A DNA stretch of 58,610 bases, taken from the NCBI RefSeq assembly GCF_004343305.1, contig NZ_SMAF01000018.1:1-58610 (forward strand). The letters are read 5' to 3'. Both the position numbers and the translations under genes were made by a program. The DNA comes from Pseudofulvimonas gallinarii. GTDB taxonomy: Bacteria > Pseudomonadota > Gammaproteobacteria > Xanthomonadales > UBA2363. Below, piece by piece: positions 47,919 through 58,610 of the stretch. Numbering within the stretch: the stretch's first letter is position 1; each line of letters opens with the position of its first letter. The notes under the pieces were generated by a model. That model saw only the letters and a list, made by a program, of their open reading frames with translations. It did not search any database and was not told the origin of the DNA.

Positions 47919-48860
47919 ATGATCGAGATACGTAACCTGAGCAAGCGCTACGGCAACCTGCTTGCCGTGGACGACATCAGTTTCCGCGTCGAACCCGGAC
48001 AGGTGCTGGGCTTTCTCGGACCGAACGGCGCCGGCAAGTCGACGACGATGAAGATGGTCGCCGGCTTTCTCGCGCCGACGGCCGGCAGCATCAAGGTCGC
48101 CGGCTTCGATGTCATCGAACAGCCGATGGAAGCCAAGCGGCGCATCGGCTACCTGCCGGAAGGCGCGCCCGCCTACGGCGAGATGACACCGCGTGGTTTC
48201 CTGGACTTCGTCGCCGACATCCGCGGCCTGGACGGTGACGTTCGCCGCAAGCGCCTGGATGAAGTGGTCGGACGCCTGAACCTGCAGCGCGTGCTCGACC
48301 AGAGCATCGAAACGCTGTCGAAGGGATTCAAGCGCCGCGTCGGCCTGGCGCAGGCGATCCTGCATGACCCGCAGGTACTGATCCTGGACGAGCCCACCGA
48401 CGGCCTCGACCCGAACCAGAAGCACGAAGTGCGCAGCCTGATCCAGGACATGGCGAAGGACAAGATCATCGTCATCTCCACGCACATCCTCGAAGAAGTG
48501 CATGCGCTGTGCTCGCGCGCCATCGTGATCGCCGGCGGCAAGCTGCTGGCGGACGCCACGCCGGCGGAACTGGAGCGCCGCTCGCGCTACCACGGCGCGG
48601 TGTCGCTGACCACGAAGGACACGCCGCAGGTGGTCGAAGCGCTGCGCGGCCTGTCGGAAGTGGCACAGGTGGAAATCGACGCTCGCGACGGCCGCATCAC
48701 CGCGTTCCCGCGCGCCGGTGTCGCGCTGTTCCCGGTGGTGAGCGAGCTGATCCGCAACCGCAACTTCCCCGTTGACGAACTGGCGTTCGAGTCCGGACGC
48801 CTGGACGAGGTTTTCCGTCAGATCACTGTTTCCGCCCAGGGCGAGAGGGCGCACGCATGA
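47919..48860 (+). CDS. ABC transporter ATP-binding protein (GldA-like)
   Basis: This 313-residue ATPase has Walker A GPNGAGKST, signature TLSKGFKRRVGLAQA, Walker B VLILDEPTDGLD and the switch histidine in VISTHILEEVHALCSR. A C-terminal extension of about 90 residues follows (TKDTPQVVEALRGLSEVAQV), typical of the GldA or YhaQ/Nos type. It heads a cluster with a membrane permease, a GldG-type protein and a DUF4340 protein, overlapping the permease by 4 bases. GGGGAGA precedes the start. Such clusters occur outside gliding bacteria, so gliding motility should not be assumed. Confidence 0.92.
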   Translation: MIEIRNLSKRYGNLLAVDDISFRVEPGQVLGFLGPNGAGKSTTMKMVAGFLAPTAGSIKVAGFDVIEQPMEAKRRIGYLPEGAPAYGEMTPRGFLDFVADIRGLDGDVRRKRLDEVVGRLNLQRVLDQSIETLSKGFKRRVGLAQAILHDPQVLILDEPTDGLDPNQKHEVRSLIQDMAKDKIIVISTHILEEVHALCSRAIVIAGGKLLADATPAELERRSRYHGAVSLTTKDTPQVVEALRGLSEVAQVEIDARDGRITAFPRAGVALFPVVSELIRNRNFPVDELAFESGRLDEVFRQITVSAQGERAHA

Positions 48861-49594
48861 AATCGGCAACCTGGAGCATCTTCCGGCGCGAACTCGCCGG
48901 CTATTTCGCCACCCCCGTGGCTTACGTGTTCATCGCGATCTTCCTGATCCTGGCTTCCGCCATGTGCTTCTACATGGGCGGTTTCTTCGAACGCGGGCAG
49001 GCCGACCTGGCGGCCTTCTTCGCCTTCCATCCCTGGCTCTACCTGTTCCTGGTGCCGGCGGTGGCGATGCGGCTGTGGGCCGAGGAACGCAAGAGCGGCA
49101 CCATCGAGCTGCTGCTGACGCTGCCGGTCACGACCTGGCAGGCGGTGCTCGGCAAGTTCCTCGCCGCCTGGGCCTTCATCGGCATCGCGCTGCTGCTGAC
49201 CTTCCCGGTCTGGATCACCGTCAACTATCTCGGCGATCCCGACAACGGCGCGATCGTCGCCGGCTACATCGGCAGCCTGCTGATGGCCGGTGCCTTCCTG
49301 GCGATCGGCTCCTGCCTGTCGGCGGCGACGCGCAACCAGGTCATCGCCTTCATCCTGACCGTCGTCGTCTGCTTCCTGCTGCTGCTGGCCGGCTATCCGC
49401 TGGTCCTCGACGCCTTCAGCGCCTGGGCGCCGCAGGCGATCGTCGACGGCATCGCGTCGATCAGTTTCCTCACCCACTTCCAGGCCATCAGCAAGGGCGT
49501 CATCGACCTGCGCGACCTGGTGTATTTCGGACTGATGATCGGGGCCTGGCTGTATGCCAGCGCCCTTGTCGTCGAGATGAAGAAGGCCGACTGA
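48857..49594 (+). CDS. ABC-2 type permease (GldF-like)
   Basis: This 245-residue integral membrane protein has six hydrophobic segments (VAYVFIAIFLILASAMCFYM, FLVPAVAMRLWAEERKSGTI, AFIGIALLLTFPVWITVNYL, LLMAGAFLAIGSCLSAATRN, VIAFILTVVVCFLLLLAGYP, ending LYASALVVEMKKAD). EERKSGTIELLLTLPVT is the typical ABC-2 loop that contacts the ATPase. It overlaps the ATPase gene by 4 bases and is followed after 12 bases by the GldG-type gene. Confidence 0.92.
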   Translation: MKSATWSIFRRELAGYFATPVAYVFIAIFLILASAMCFYMGGFFERGQADLAAFFAFHPWLYLFLVPAVAMRLWAEERKSGTIELLLTLPVTTWQAVLGKFLAAWAFIGIALLLTFPVWITVNYLGDPDNGAIVAGYIGSLLMAGAFLAIGSCLSAATRNQVIAFILTVVVCFLLLLAGYPLVLDAFSAWAPQAIVDGIASISFLTHFQAISKGVIDLRDLVYFGLMIGAWLYASALVVEMKKAD

Positions 49595-49606
49595 GGAGAC
49601 ATCGAC

Positions 49607-51487
49607 ATGATCAACTTCAACCGTCGTTCGGCCACGCTCGGCACGCTGGTGCTGCTGGGCATCCTGCTGCTGGCCGTGCTGCTGATCAGCAACCTGCTGC
49701 TGCGCGGGGTCCGGCTGGATCTCACCGAGAACAACCTGTACACGCTGTCGGACGGCACCGTCGAGATCATCCGCGGCCTCGACGAGCCGGTGACGCTGTA
49801 CTACTTCTTCTCCGATCGCGTCAGCGCGGATATCCCGCAGGCGCAGGGCCTGCGCACGTACGCGACGCGCGTGCGTGAACTGCTGGAGGAACTGGTCGCC
49901 AAGTCCGGCGGCAAGCTCCACCTGCGCGTGGTCGATCCGCTGCCCTTTTCCGAGGAGGAGGATCGCGCCACCGGATTCGGCCTGACGCCGGTGCCGGTGG
50001 GGCAGGCGGGCGACAACCTGTTCTTCGGCCTGGCCGGCACCAACTCGACCGATGGCCAGGCGGTGATCCCGTTCTTCCAGCTCGACAAGGAAAACTTCCT
50101 CGAGTACGACCTGGCAAAGGTGATCCATGAACTGGGCCAGGCGAAGAAGCCCGCCATCGGCCTGGTGACGTCGCTGCCGATGTCCGGGCAGTTCGATCCG
50201 CAGGCGCGTTCGATCCCGCAGCCCTGGATGGTGTTGTCGGAAGCCGAGCAGTTCTTCGACGTGCGCAAGCTGGAGCCGGCGACGCTGGCCAGCATCGCCG
50301 AGGACATCGGTGTTCTGGTGCTGGTGCATCCGAAGAACCTCAGCGACGAGGCGCTGTACGGAATCGACCAGTTCGTGCTGCGTGGGGGTCGCCTGATGGT
50401 GTTCGTCGATCCGCTGGCGGAACTCGACAACGAAGGCGCCGATCCGCAGAACCCGACGGCGGCCATGTTCGCCGACAAGAGTTCCGACCTGGCGCGCCTG
50501 TTCAATGCCTGGGGCGTCAACTACGACAAGAGCAAGGTCGTGCTCGATGGCCGTTACGCGGCGCAGATCACCGTGCAGCCGGGTCGTCCGGCGGTGCGCC
50601 ACCTCGGCATCCTCAGCCTGGGCGAGGATGCGCTCAACAAGGACGAGGCCATCACCGGCGTGCTGAGCAGCATCAATGTGTCCAGCGCCGGCTCCATCAG
50701 CCTCGCCGAGGACAGCACGCTGGAGCTGGTGCCGCTGGTGCAGTCCAGCGGTGAATCGGCGCAGGTCGACGCCGAGCGCCTGAAGTTCCTGCCCGACCCG
50801 AGCCAGCTGTTCAATGATTTCCGGCCGCAGTCGGAGCGATTCGTGCTGGCCGGCCGCCTGCATGGCGCTTTCAAGACCGCGTTCCCGGACCGCAGCGGCG
50901 AGAACCACCTTGCCGAATCCTCGCAGCCGGGCAACGTCGTCATTTTCGCCGACACCGACGTGCTGACCGACCGCCTGTGGGTGCAGGTGCAGAACTTCCT
51001 CGGCCAGCGGCTGGCGAACGCGTTCGCCAACAACGGCGACCTGTTCATCAACGGCATCGATATCCTCAGTGGCTCCAGCGCGCTGATCGGCATCCGTGGC
51101 CGAGCCACCTCGAACCGCCCGTTTACCACCGTGCAGGCGCTGCAGCGCAAGGCCGAGGAACGCTTCCGCGAGACCGAGCAGCAGCTGCAGCAGGAGCTGT
51201 CGGACACCGAGCGTCGCCTCAACGAGCTGCAGACCGGCCGCAACGAGTCGGGCGCCCTGGTGCTGTCGGCCGAACAGCGTGCGGAGCTGGAACGCTTCCG
51301 CGCCCGCCAGCTGGAGGTGCGCCGCGAGCTGCGTGACGTGCGGCGCCAGCTCAATGCCGACATCGACAGCCTCGGTTCGTGGCTGAAGTTCATCAACGTG
51401 TGGCTGCTGCCGGTGCTGCTGACGCTGGGCGTGGCCGCTGTGATGTGGTGGCGCCGCCGCCGCGTGGCCGCGGCCGCTGCCGCCTGA
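49607..51487 (+). CDS. GldG-type extracytoplasmic ABC accessory protein
   Basis: The 626-residue protein has an N-terminal membrane helix (LVLLGILLLAVLLISNLLL), a large extracytoplasmic part and a C-terminal helix (FINVWLLPVLLTLGVAAVMW). The outer part starts with the conserved LDLTENNLYTLSDGTVEIIR and matches the ABC_transp_aux/GldG domain (residues about 180-420, with QPWMVLSEAEQFFDVRKLEP). Before the last helix is a coiled coil of about 70 residues (FRETEQQLQQELSDTERRLN). It probably forms a complex with the GldF-like permease. AGGAG precedes the ATG. Confidence 0.9.
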   Translation: MINFNRRSATLGTLVLLGILLLAVLLISNLLLRGVRLDLTENNLYTLSDGTVEIIRGLDEPVTLYYFFSDRVSADIPQAQGLRTYATRVRELLEELVAKSGGKLHLRVVDPLPFSEEEDRATGFGLTPVPVGQAGDNLFFGLAGTNSTDGQAVIPFFQLDKENFLEYDLAKVIHELGQAKKPAIGLVTSLPMSGQFDPQARSIPQPWMVLSEAEQFFDVRKLEPATLASIAEDIGVLVLVHPKNLSDEALYGIDQFVLRGGRLMVFVDPLAELDNEGADPQNPTAAMFADKSSDLARLFNAWGVNYDKSKVVLDGRYAAQITVQPGRPAVRHLGILSLGEDALNKDEAITGVLSSINVSSAGSISLAEDSTLELVPLVQSSGESAQVDAERLKFLPDPSQLFNDFRPQSERFVLAGRLHGAFKTAFPDRSGENHLAESSQPGNVVIFADTDVLTDRLWVQVQNFLGQRLANAFANNGDLFINGIDILSGSSALIGIRGRATSNRPFTTVQALQRKAEERFRETEQQLQQELSDTERRLNELQTGRNESGALVLSAEQRAELERFRARQLEVRRELRDVRRQLNADIDSLGSWLKFINVWLLPVLLTLGVAAVMWWRRRRVAAAAAA

Positions 51488-51502
51488 CGGGGAGGCTCGA
51501 TC

Positions 51503-52702
51503 ATGATCAACAAGCGTTTCATGGTGCTGGTTGCCCTTGTCCTGGCGGCCGTCGTGCTGGCGTTCGTGCTGGTGCTGAAGCGGGCGCCGGAATCGGAGGG
51601 CAGCCTGGCCGGTGCACCGGTGCTGCCCGGTCTCGACGAGAAGATCAATGACGTCGAGACGCTGCGCCTGGTGCAGGCCGGCAACGACACGCTGCTGACC
51701 CTGCAGCGCGACGGCGACGGCTGGACTGTCGTCGAGCGCGACGGCTACCGCGCCGACGGTGGCAAGGTACGCACGGCACTGCTCAACCTGGCGCAGACGC
51801 GCGTCATCGAACCGAAGACCGCGAACCCGGAGCGCTATGCGCAGCTGGGCGTCGAGGACCTGGAAGCCGAGAGTGCGCAGGGCATGCGCGTCGAACTCGC
51901 CGGCAAGGGCATCGACCATTCGCTGATCATCGGCAACAGCGCGCAGAGCACCGGCACCTACGTGCGCCTCGCCGGCCAGGCCCAGAGCCTGCTCGCCGCG
52001 GGCAACCTGATGCCGGTCCGCGACATCGGCGCCTGGCTGGACAAGGCCGTCCTCGACATCGTTTCCAGCCGCATCCGTGAGATCGAGCTGAAGCGCGGCG
52101 ACGAGGCAGCCTTCCGCGTGTTCAAGGAAAACAGCGGTGATGCCAACTTCAAGGTCGCCGAGGTGCCGCGTGGCCGCGAGGTGCAGTCCGAATACGTCGC
52201 CAATGGCCTGGGTTCGATGCTGTCGAACCTGAGCCTCGAGGATGTGCGCAAGGACAGTGCCGACGCGCAGGGCGACAGCACGCTGCACACGGCGCGCTAC
52301 GAGCTGTTCGACGGCGTTGGCATCCGCATCGAGGGCTGGAAGGATCCGGACAGTGCCGATGGGGCCTCGGGCAACGGCTGGATCCGCGTGAGCGCCAGCC
52401 TCGACGAGGAAGCGGCGCGTGCGCGCGTCGCCGCCGACATCGAGCGCGAGCAGGCCGAGGCGGCCAGCGCCGAAGCGGCCAGCGGCGGCGGTGAAGGCGA
52501 AGGCGAGGGCAGTGGCGGCGGCGAAGAGGCGGCCAGGCCGGTCGTCGACGTCGAGGCGCGCACCAGCGAGACGCTGTCGGCGCTGCGCAACGAGGTCGAG
52601 TCGATCAACAAACGCGCCAATGGCTGGCTGTTCCGGATTCCCGGCTACAAGTTCACCAACATCGACAAGTCCATCGAAGACATGCTGAAGCCGCGCGACT
52701 GA
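51503..52702 (+). CDS. DUF4340 membrane-anchored protein of the Gld-like cluster
   Basis: This 399-residue protein has an N-terminal membrane anchor (FMVLVALVLAAVVLAFVLVL) and an extracytoplasmic DUF4340 region (LQRDGDGWTVVERDGYRADG, VRTALLNLAQTRVIEPKTAN, then YAQLGVEDLEAESAQ). A Glu/Ala/Gly-rich low-complexity stretch lies at about 310-350. The end (NKRANGWLFRIPGYKFTNID) is conserved in this family. It is the last gene of the ATPase-permease-GldG-DUF4340 unit, with GGAGG before its start and a terminator after it. Confidence 0.9.
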   Translation: MINKRFMVLVALVLAAVVLAFVLVLKRAPESEGSLAGAPVLPGLDEKINDVETLRLVQAGNDTLLTLQRDGDGWTVVERDGYRADGGKVRTALLNLAQTRVIEPKTANPERYAQLGVEDLEAESAQGMRVELAGKGIDHSLIIGNSAQSTGTYVRLAGQAQSLLAAGNLMPVRDIGAWLDKAVLDIVSSRIREIELKRGDEAAFRVFKENSGDANFKVAEVPRGREVQSEYVANGLGSMLSNLSLEDVRKDSADAQGDSTLHTARYELFDGVGIRIEGWKDPDSADGASGNGWIRVSASLDEEAARARVAADIEREQAEAASAEAASGGGEGEGEGSGGGEEAARPVVDVEARTSETLSALRNEVESINKRANGWLFRIPGYKFTNIDKSIEDMLKPRD

Positions 52703-52728
52703 TCGCCGGCGCCAGGCTGCAGCACGGG

Positions 52729-52757
52729 AAAGCCGGCCTCAGCGCCGGCTTTTTCGT
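52729..52757 (+). terminator. Rho-independent terminator after the DUF4340 gene
   Basis: AGCCGGC at 52731-52737 pairs with GCCGGCT at 52744-52750 around a 6-base loop, followed by TTTTCGTTT. It ends the Gld-like ABC cluster. Confidence 0.88.
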
Positions 52758-53067
52758 TTCGGGCTATGGAGAATCCCGGCGTCACGCGTCCTCGCGGCGC
52801 CAGCCGGCGGATGACGGCGGCCGTGGTGCGCCGGGCCGGCAATGGCCAGGATCACGGAAGGCAGCGAAAAGACGGCGCGCACGGCATCCTGCTGCCGCAG
52901 CCGTCAACGCGTCGAACGAGCACCGCAAGCCGCTGCCGGCGCGCAACTCCGCCGCCCGGCGGGGCCGATGCAGGCGCGATGCCCGGGTTCCGCAGGGTTG
53001 GCGAACGCGCTGTCGGCATGTGATCCGGACGCGCGTTCGGACCATCGTTCTCCGGGCGGATCGCCGA
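52758..53067. other. Gene-free interval
   Basis: This stretch lies between a terminator and the stop of the EEP-family gene. It is GC-rich and has open frames in several phases but no start, ribosome binding site or family sequence that I can support. Confidence 0.5.
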
Positions 53068-54299
53068 TCAGCGCCCCAGGCCGCGTCTGGGCAGCGGATC
53101 GCGCAGTGGCAGGACTTCCGCGGAGACATCCACCCAGACCAGCCGGTGGTCGCTGGCGTCCAGCAGTGCCGCATCCGGTTCGGACGACATCGGCCAGAAC
53201 ACACCGCTGCGCAGCACGTTCAGGCCCTGCGACGGCAGCACGTAGTCCACGCGCATGTTGCCGGAATTGCCGCCGAACACGGCAGTGTCGTGCGCGGGAT
53301 CGCCATTCTGGACCAGGTTGGCACCACCCAGGCGGTGCGCGGATTCCTCGCCGCCGCTGCTGGCCGGCGTCGGCGTCGCCTGGATGCGCGGATGCGACAG
53401 CAGTTGCTGGATCGCACCGGGATGGCTGTCGCCATCGTTCGGATCGGCATTCAGGTCGCCGGCAATGACGAACAGCTCGCCATCGCCCAGTCCGCCGGTG
53501 CCGCCGTCATCGTCATAGATGTAGCCGTTGCGGCCCGGATCCGTGGACACATAGTCGGCCCACAGGCGGATCTCGTCGTGGTTGCGGCGGCCATTGCGGT
53601 CCTCGTCGCCATCGAACACCGGCGGTGTCGGGTGCGAGACCAGGAAGTGGATGTTGCCGGCGCGGGTCCAGATGCGGATGTCCCAGTGCGCCTTCGACGA
53701 CAGCGGAAACGTCCGCAGCGTGCGTTCGTCGTACCAGCTTTCGCCGTCCGCCAGGGTCGGCAGCAGGGCGCCGGGCATGTCCGCCCAGCGGAACTTGCGG
53801 AAGCTGCGCACGCGGGCCGGATCGATCGGATAGCGCGACAGCACCACCATGCCGTACTGGCCGGGGAAGCGTCCGAAACCCCAGGCATCACCCGGGCCGC
53901 CGGTCTGGCCGTCACGGTCCAGGTCGCGGCCGCTGTCGAGTCCGGTATTGACCGGCCCGGTGTACTGGTAGCGGTAGCGGATGGCGTTGTGGCCGTGCTG
54001 CGAACGCATCAGGTAGTTGAACAGGAAATCCTCGACCGCCTTGCCGCTGGGGTCGTAGTCGAACTCGTTGATCAGCAGAACATCCGGGCGCACCGCCTGG
54101 ATGGTGGCCGCGACCAGCTTCAGCTGTTCGTCGGTGCGCGTCTTCAGGCGTTCGGCCAGCGCCTGCGGGCGGTCGCCGAACAGCGAGGCATTGAAGGTGG
54201 CGAAACGCAGTTCCACCGTCTCCACGGCATCGGCGGGTGCGGGCGAGCCGGCGGCGGCCAGGGCCATCGCGGCGGCGAGGGCGAAGCGGGTAGTGCGGT

Positions 54300-54303
<4 letters not shown>
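53068..54303 (-). CDS. Exported endonuclease/exonuclease/phosphatase-family hydrolase
   Basis: The 411-residue protein has a signal peptide (RFALAAAMALAAAGSPAPAD) and the EEP fold. The first strand is ELRFATFNASLFG with the metal-site asparagine, and a glutamate is in LLINEFDYDP. Late motifs are FVIAGDLNADPNDGD and SDHRLVWVDVSAE, giving the GDxN and SDH catalytic signature. Aspartate-rich loops (DSGRDLDRDGQTGGPGD, DGDEDRNGRRNHDE) may bind calcium. It may be a secreted nuclease or phosphoesterase. Its start overlaps the stop of the upstream arginyltransferase-like gene as ATGA, an odd pairing of a cytoplasmic and an exported product. Confidence 0.88.
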
Positions 54304-56602
<2,299 letters not shown>

Positions 56603-56706
56603 CCGGTCCGCGCCGGTACCGGAACCGGGCTCGCGGGGCGCGACAGGCGGCCCGGGCCGGATCCGGGTTCCGGGCGGCCTACAACCTTTCGCCCGGAACC
56701 CGCCGC

Positions 56707-58308
<1,602 letters not shown>

Positions 58309-58355
58309 TTCCACGTCCGGCAGCCAGCGCCAGGATCAGGCATCAGGCGTACCCA

Positions 58356-58380
58356 AGCCCGCGTTACAGCGGGCTTTTTT
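58356..58380 (+). terminator. Rho-independent terminator after guaA
   Basis: AGCCCGC at 58356-58362 pairs with GCGGGCT at 58369-58375 around a 6-base loop, with TTTTTT at 58375-58380. It lies 48 bases after the guaA stop. Confidence 0.9.
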
Positions 58381-58415
58381 ATGCTTCTGGTCTGGCACGG
58401 CCGGATTCGTGTCGG

Positions 58416-58610
58416 TGACCTGCCCCCATTAGCCGTACCAGCCATTACTGGGAGAGTCCGGGGTTGAATGGTACTGCGGTGGGGCTGGTTGGAGTTCGAT
58501 GGTTGGCGGCAAACCGGGCCGGCGGGATGCGTCCGCAACTGCTGTGTGGTCGCACTTGGTTGTAGTCGCGGCGCCACTCGGCGATGACATCGCGGGATTG
58601 AACCAGCGAC
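58416..58610 (-). mobile_element. IS3-family insertion sequence, 3' end, cut by window edge
   Basis: This is the 3' part of an IS3-like element: the transposase C-terminus followed by a probable terminal inverted repeat at 58416-58428 (TGACCTGCCCCCA). The repeat matches the end at 517-529 at 11 of 13 bases, so the two elements are related and may be copies of one IS. The element lies just outside the guaA terminator. The remainder is beyond the window. Confidence 0.8.
58445..58610 (-). CDS. IS3 transposase OrfB, C-terminal part (partial)
   Basis: The last 54 codons of an IS3 OrfB are read off the window edge as SLVQSRDVIAEWRRDYNQVR then PHSSCGRIPPARFAANH, ending FNPGLSQ and TAA at 58445-58447. 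The EWRRDYNxxRPHSS block is the conserved end of the rve integrase core, including the region just past the catalytic glutamate. The DDE residues themselves are outside the window. Confidence 0.85.
   Translation of the reverse strand, partial: SLVQSRDVIAEWRRDYNQVRPHSSCGRIPPARFAANHRTPTSPTAVPFNPGLSQ

Noticed and set aside
48818-52288. Open frame of 1156 codons antisense to the Gld-like ABC cluster
   Set aside because: It spans several well-identified genes on the other strand and shows repeated Gln/His/Arg low complexity typical of shadow frames.
47919-52702. Gliding motility locus
   Set aside because: GldA/F/G-like proteins are present, but no other gld or spr genes are visible, and such ABC units occur in non-gliding proteobacteria.

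Overview
The window is GC-rich, densely coded gammaproteobacterial chromosome. Gene content points to the Lysobacterales (Xanthomonadales), perhaps Rhodanobacteraceae-like. Pointers are a four-helix-bundle gene between carA and carB, a GldA/GldF/GldG-type export cluster with a DUF4340 protein, exported proteins ending in a short IF..xFE motif, and REP-like GC-rich hairpins. The placement is inferred from gene content and order, not from a search. I found no tRNA, rRNA, CRISPR array or prophage.

Layout. Positions 1-529 hold the 5' part of an IS3-like element (orfA, an A7 frameshift site, start of orfB), inserted into an unidentified small gene (to 975). Then come ppk1 and bepA (minus) and tusE, grxC and an NAD-type isocitrate dehydrogenase (plus). 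An exported metalloprotease with a small exported partner (minus) precedes the dapB-carA-four-helix protein-carB-greA cluster. Positions 16140-16873 are gene-free but carry a decayed fragment of an ABC transporter gene whose intact homologue lies at 29 kb. From 16.9 to 24.5 kb are a DUF2461 gene, a DUF2007 gene, a coupled pair of amidohydrolase paralogues (the second without metal ligands), an exported beta-helix protein, a HAD hydrolase and ychF. About 1 kb of intergenic repeats follows, including a 306-bp tandem duplication with REP-like hairpins.

From 25.5 to 39.8 kb are a rhomboid protease, endonuclease V, an exported multidomain protein gene broken by one in-frame TAG, an ABC transporter, a membrane Ser/Thr kinase facing a double-FHA membrane protein, an exported M16 protease, a BAAT-type hydrolase, yceH and an ECF sigma factor. 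From 39.8 to 44.6 kb a minus-strand run reads GNAT-minC-minD-minE-HExxH protein-fadD. From 44.7 to 52.7 kb are a histidine kinase/response regulator pair, a SRPBCC protein and the Gld-like ABC cluster. The end holds the arginyltransferase-like bpt coupled to an exported EEP-family hydrolase, then guaB and guaA. The window closes inside the 3' end of an IS3-like transposase gene.

Most genes are housekeeping: purine and pyrimidine synthesis, division-site selection, envelope quality control, TCA cycle and polyphosphate. The accessory signal lies in the IS ends, the intergenic repeats, the decayed ABC fragment, the nonsense-broken exported gene and the shared C-terminal motif. I see no clear new defence or biosynthetic system. 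The best leads are the C-terminal IF..xFE motif, the amidohydrolase/pseudo-amidohydrolase pair, the kinase/FHA pair and the HExxH protein overlapping minE.
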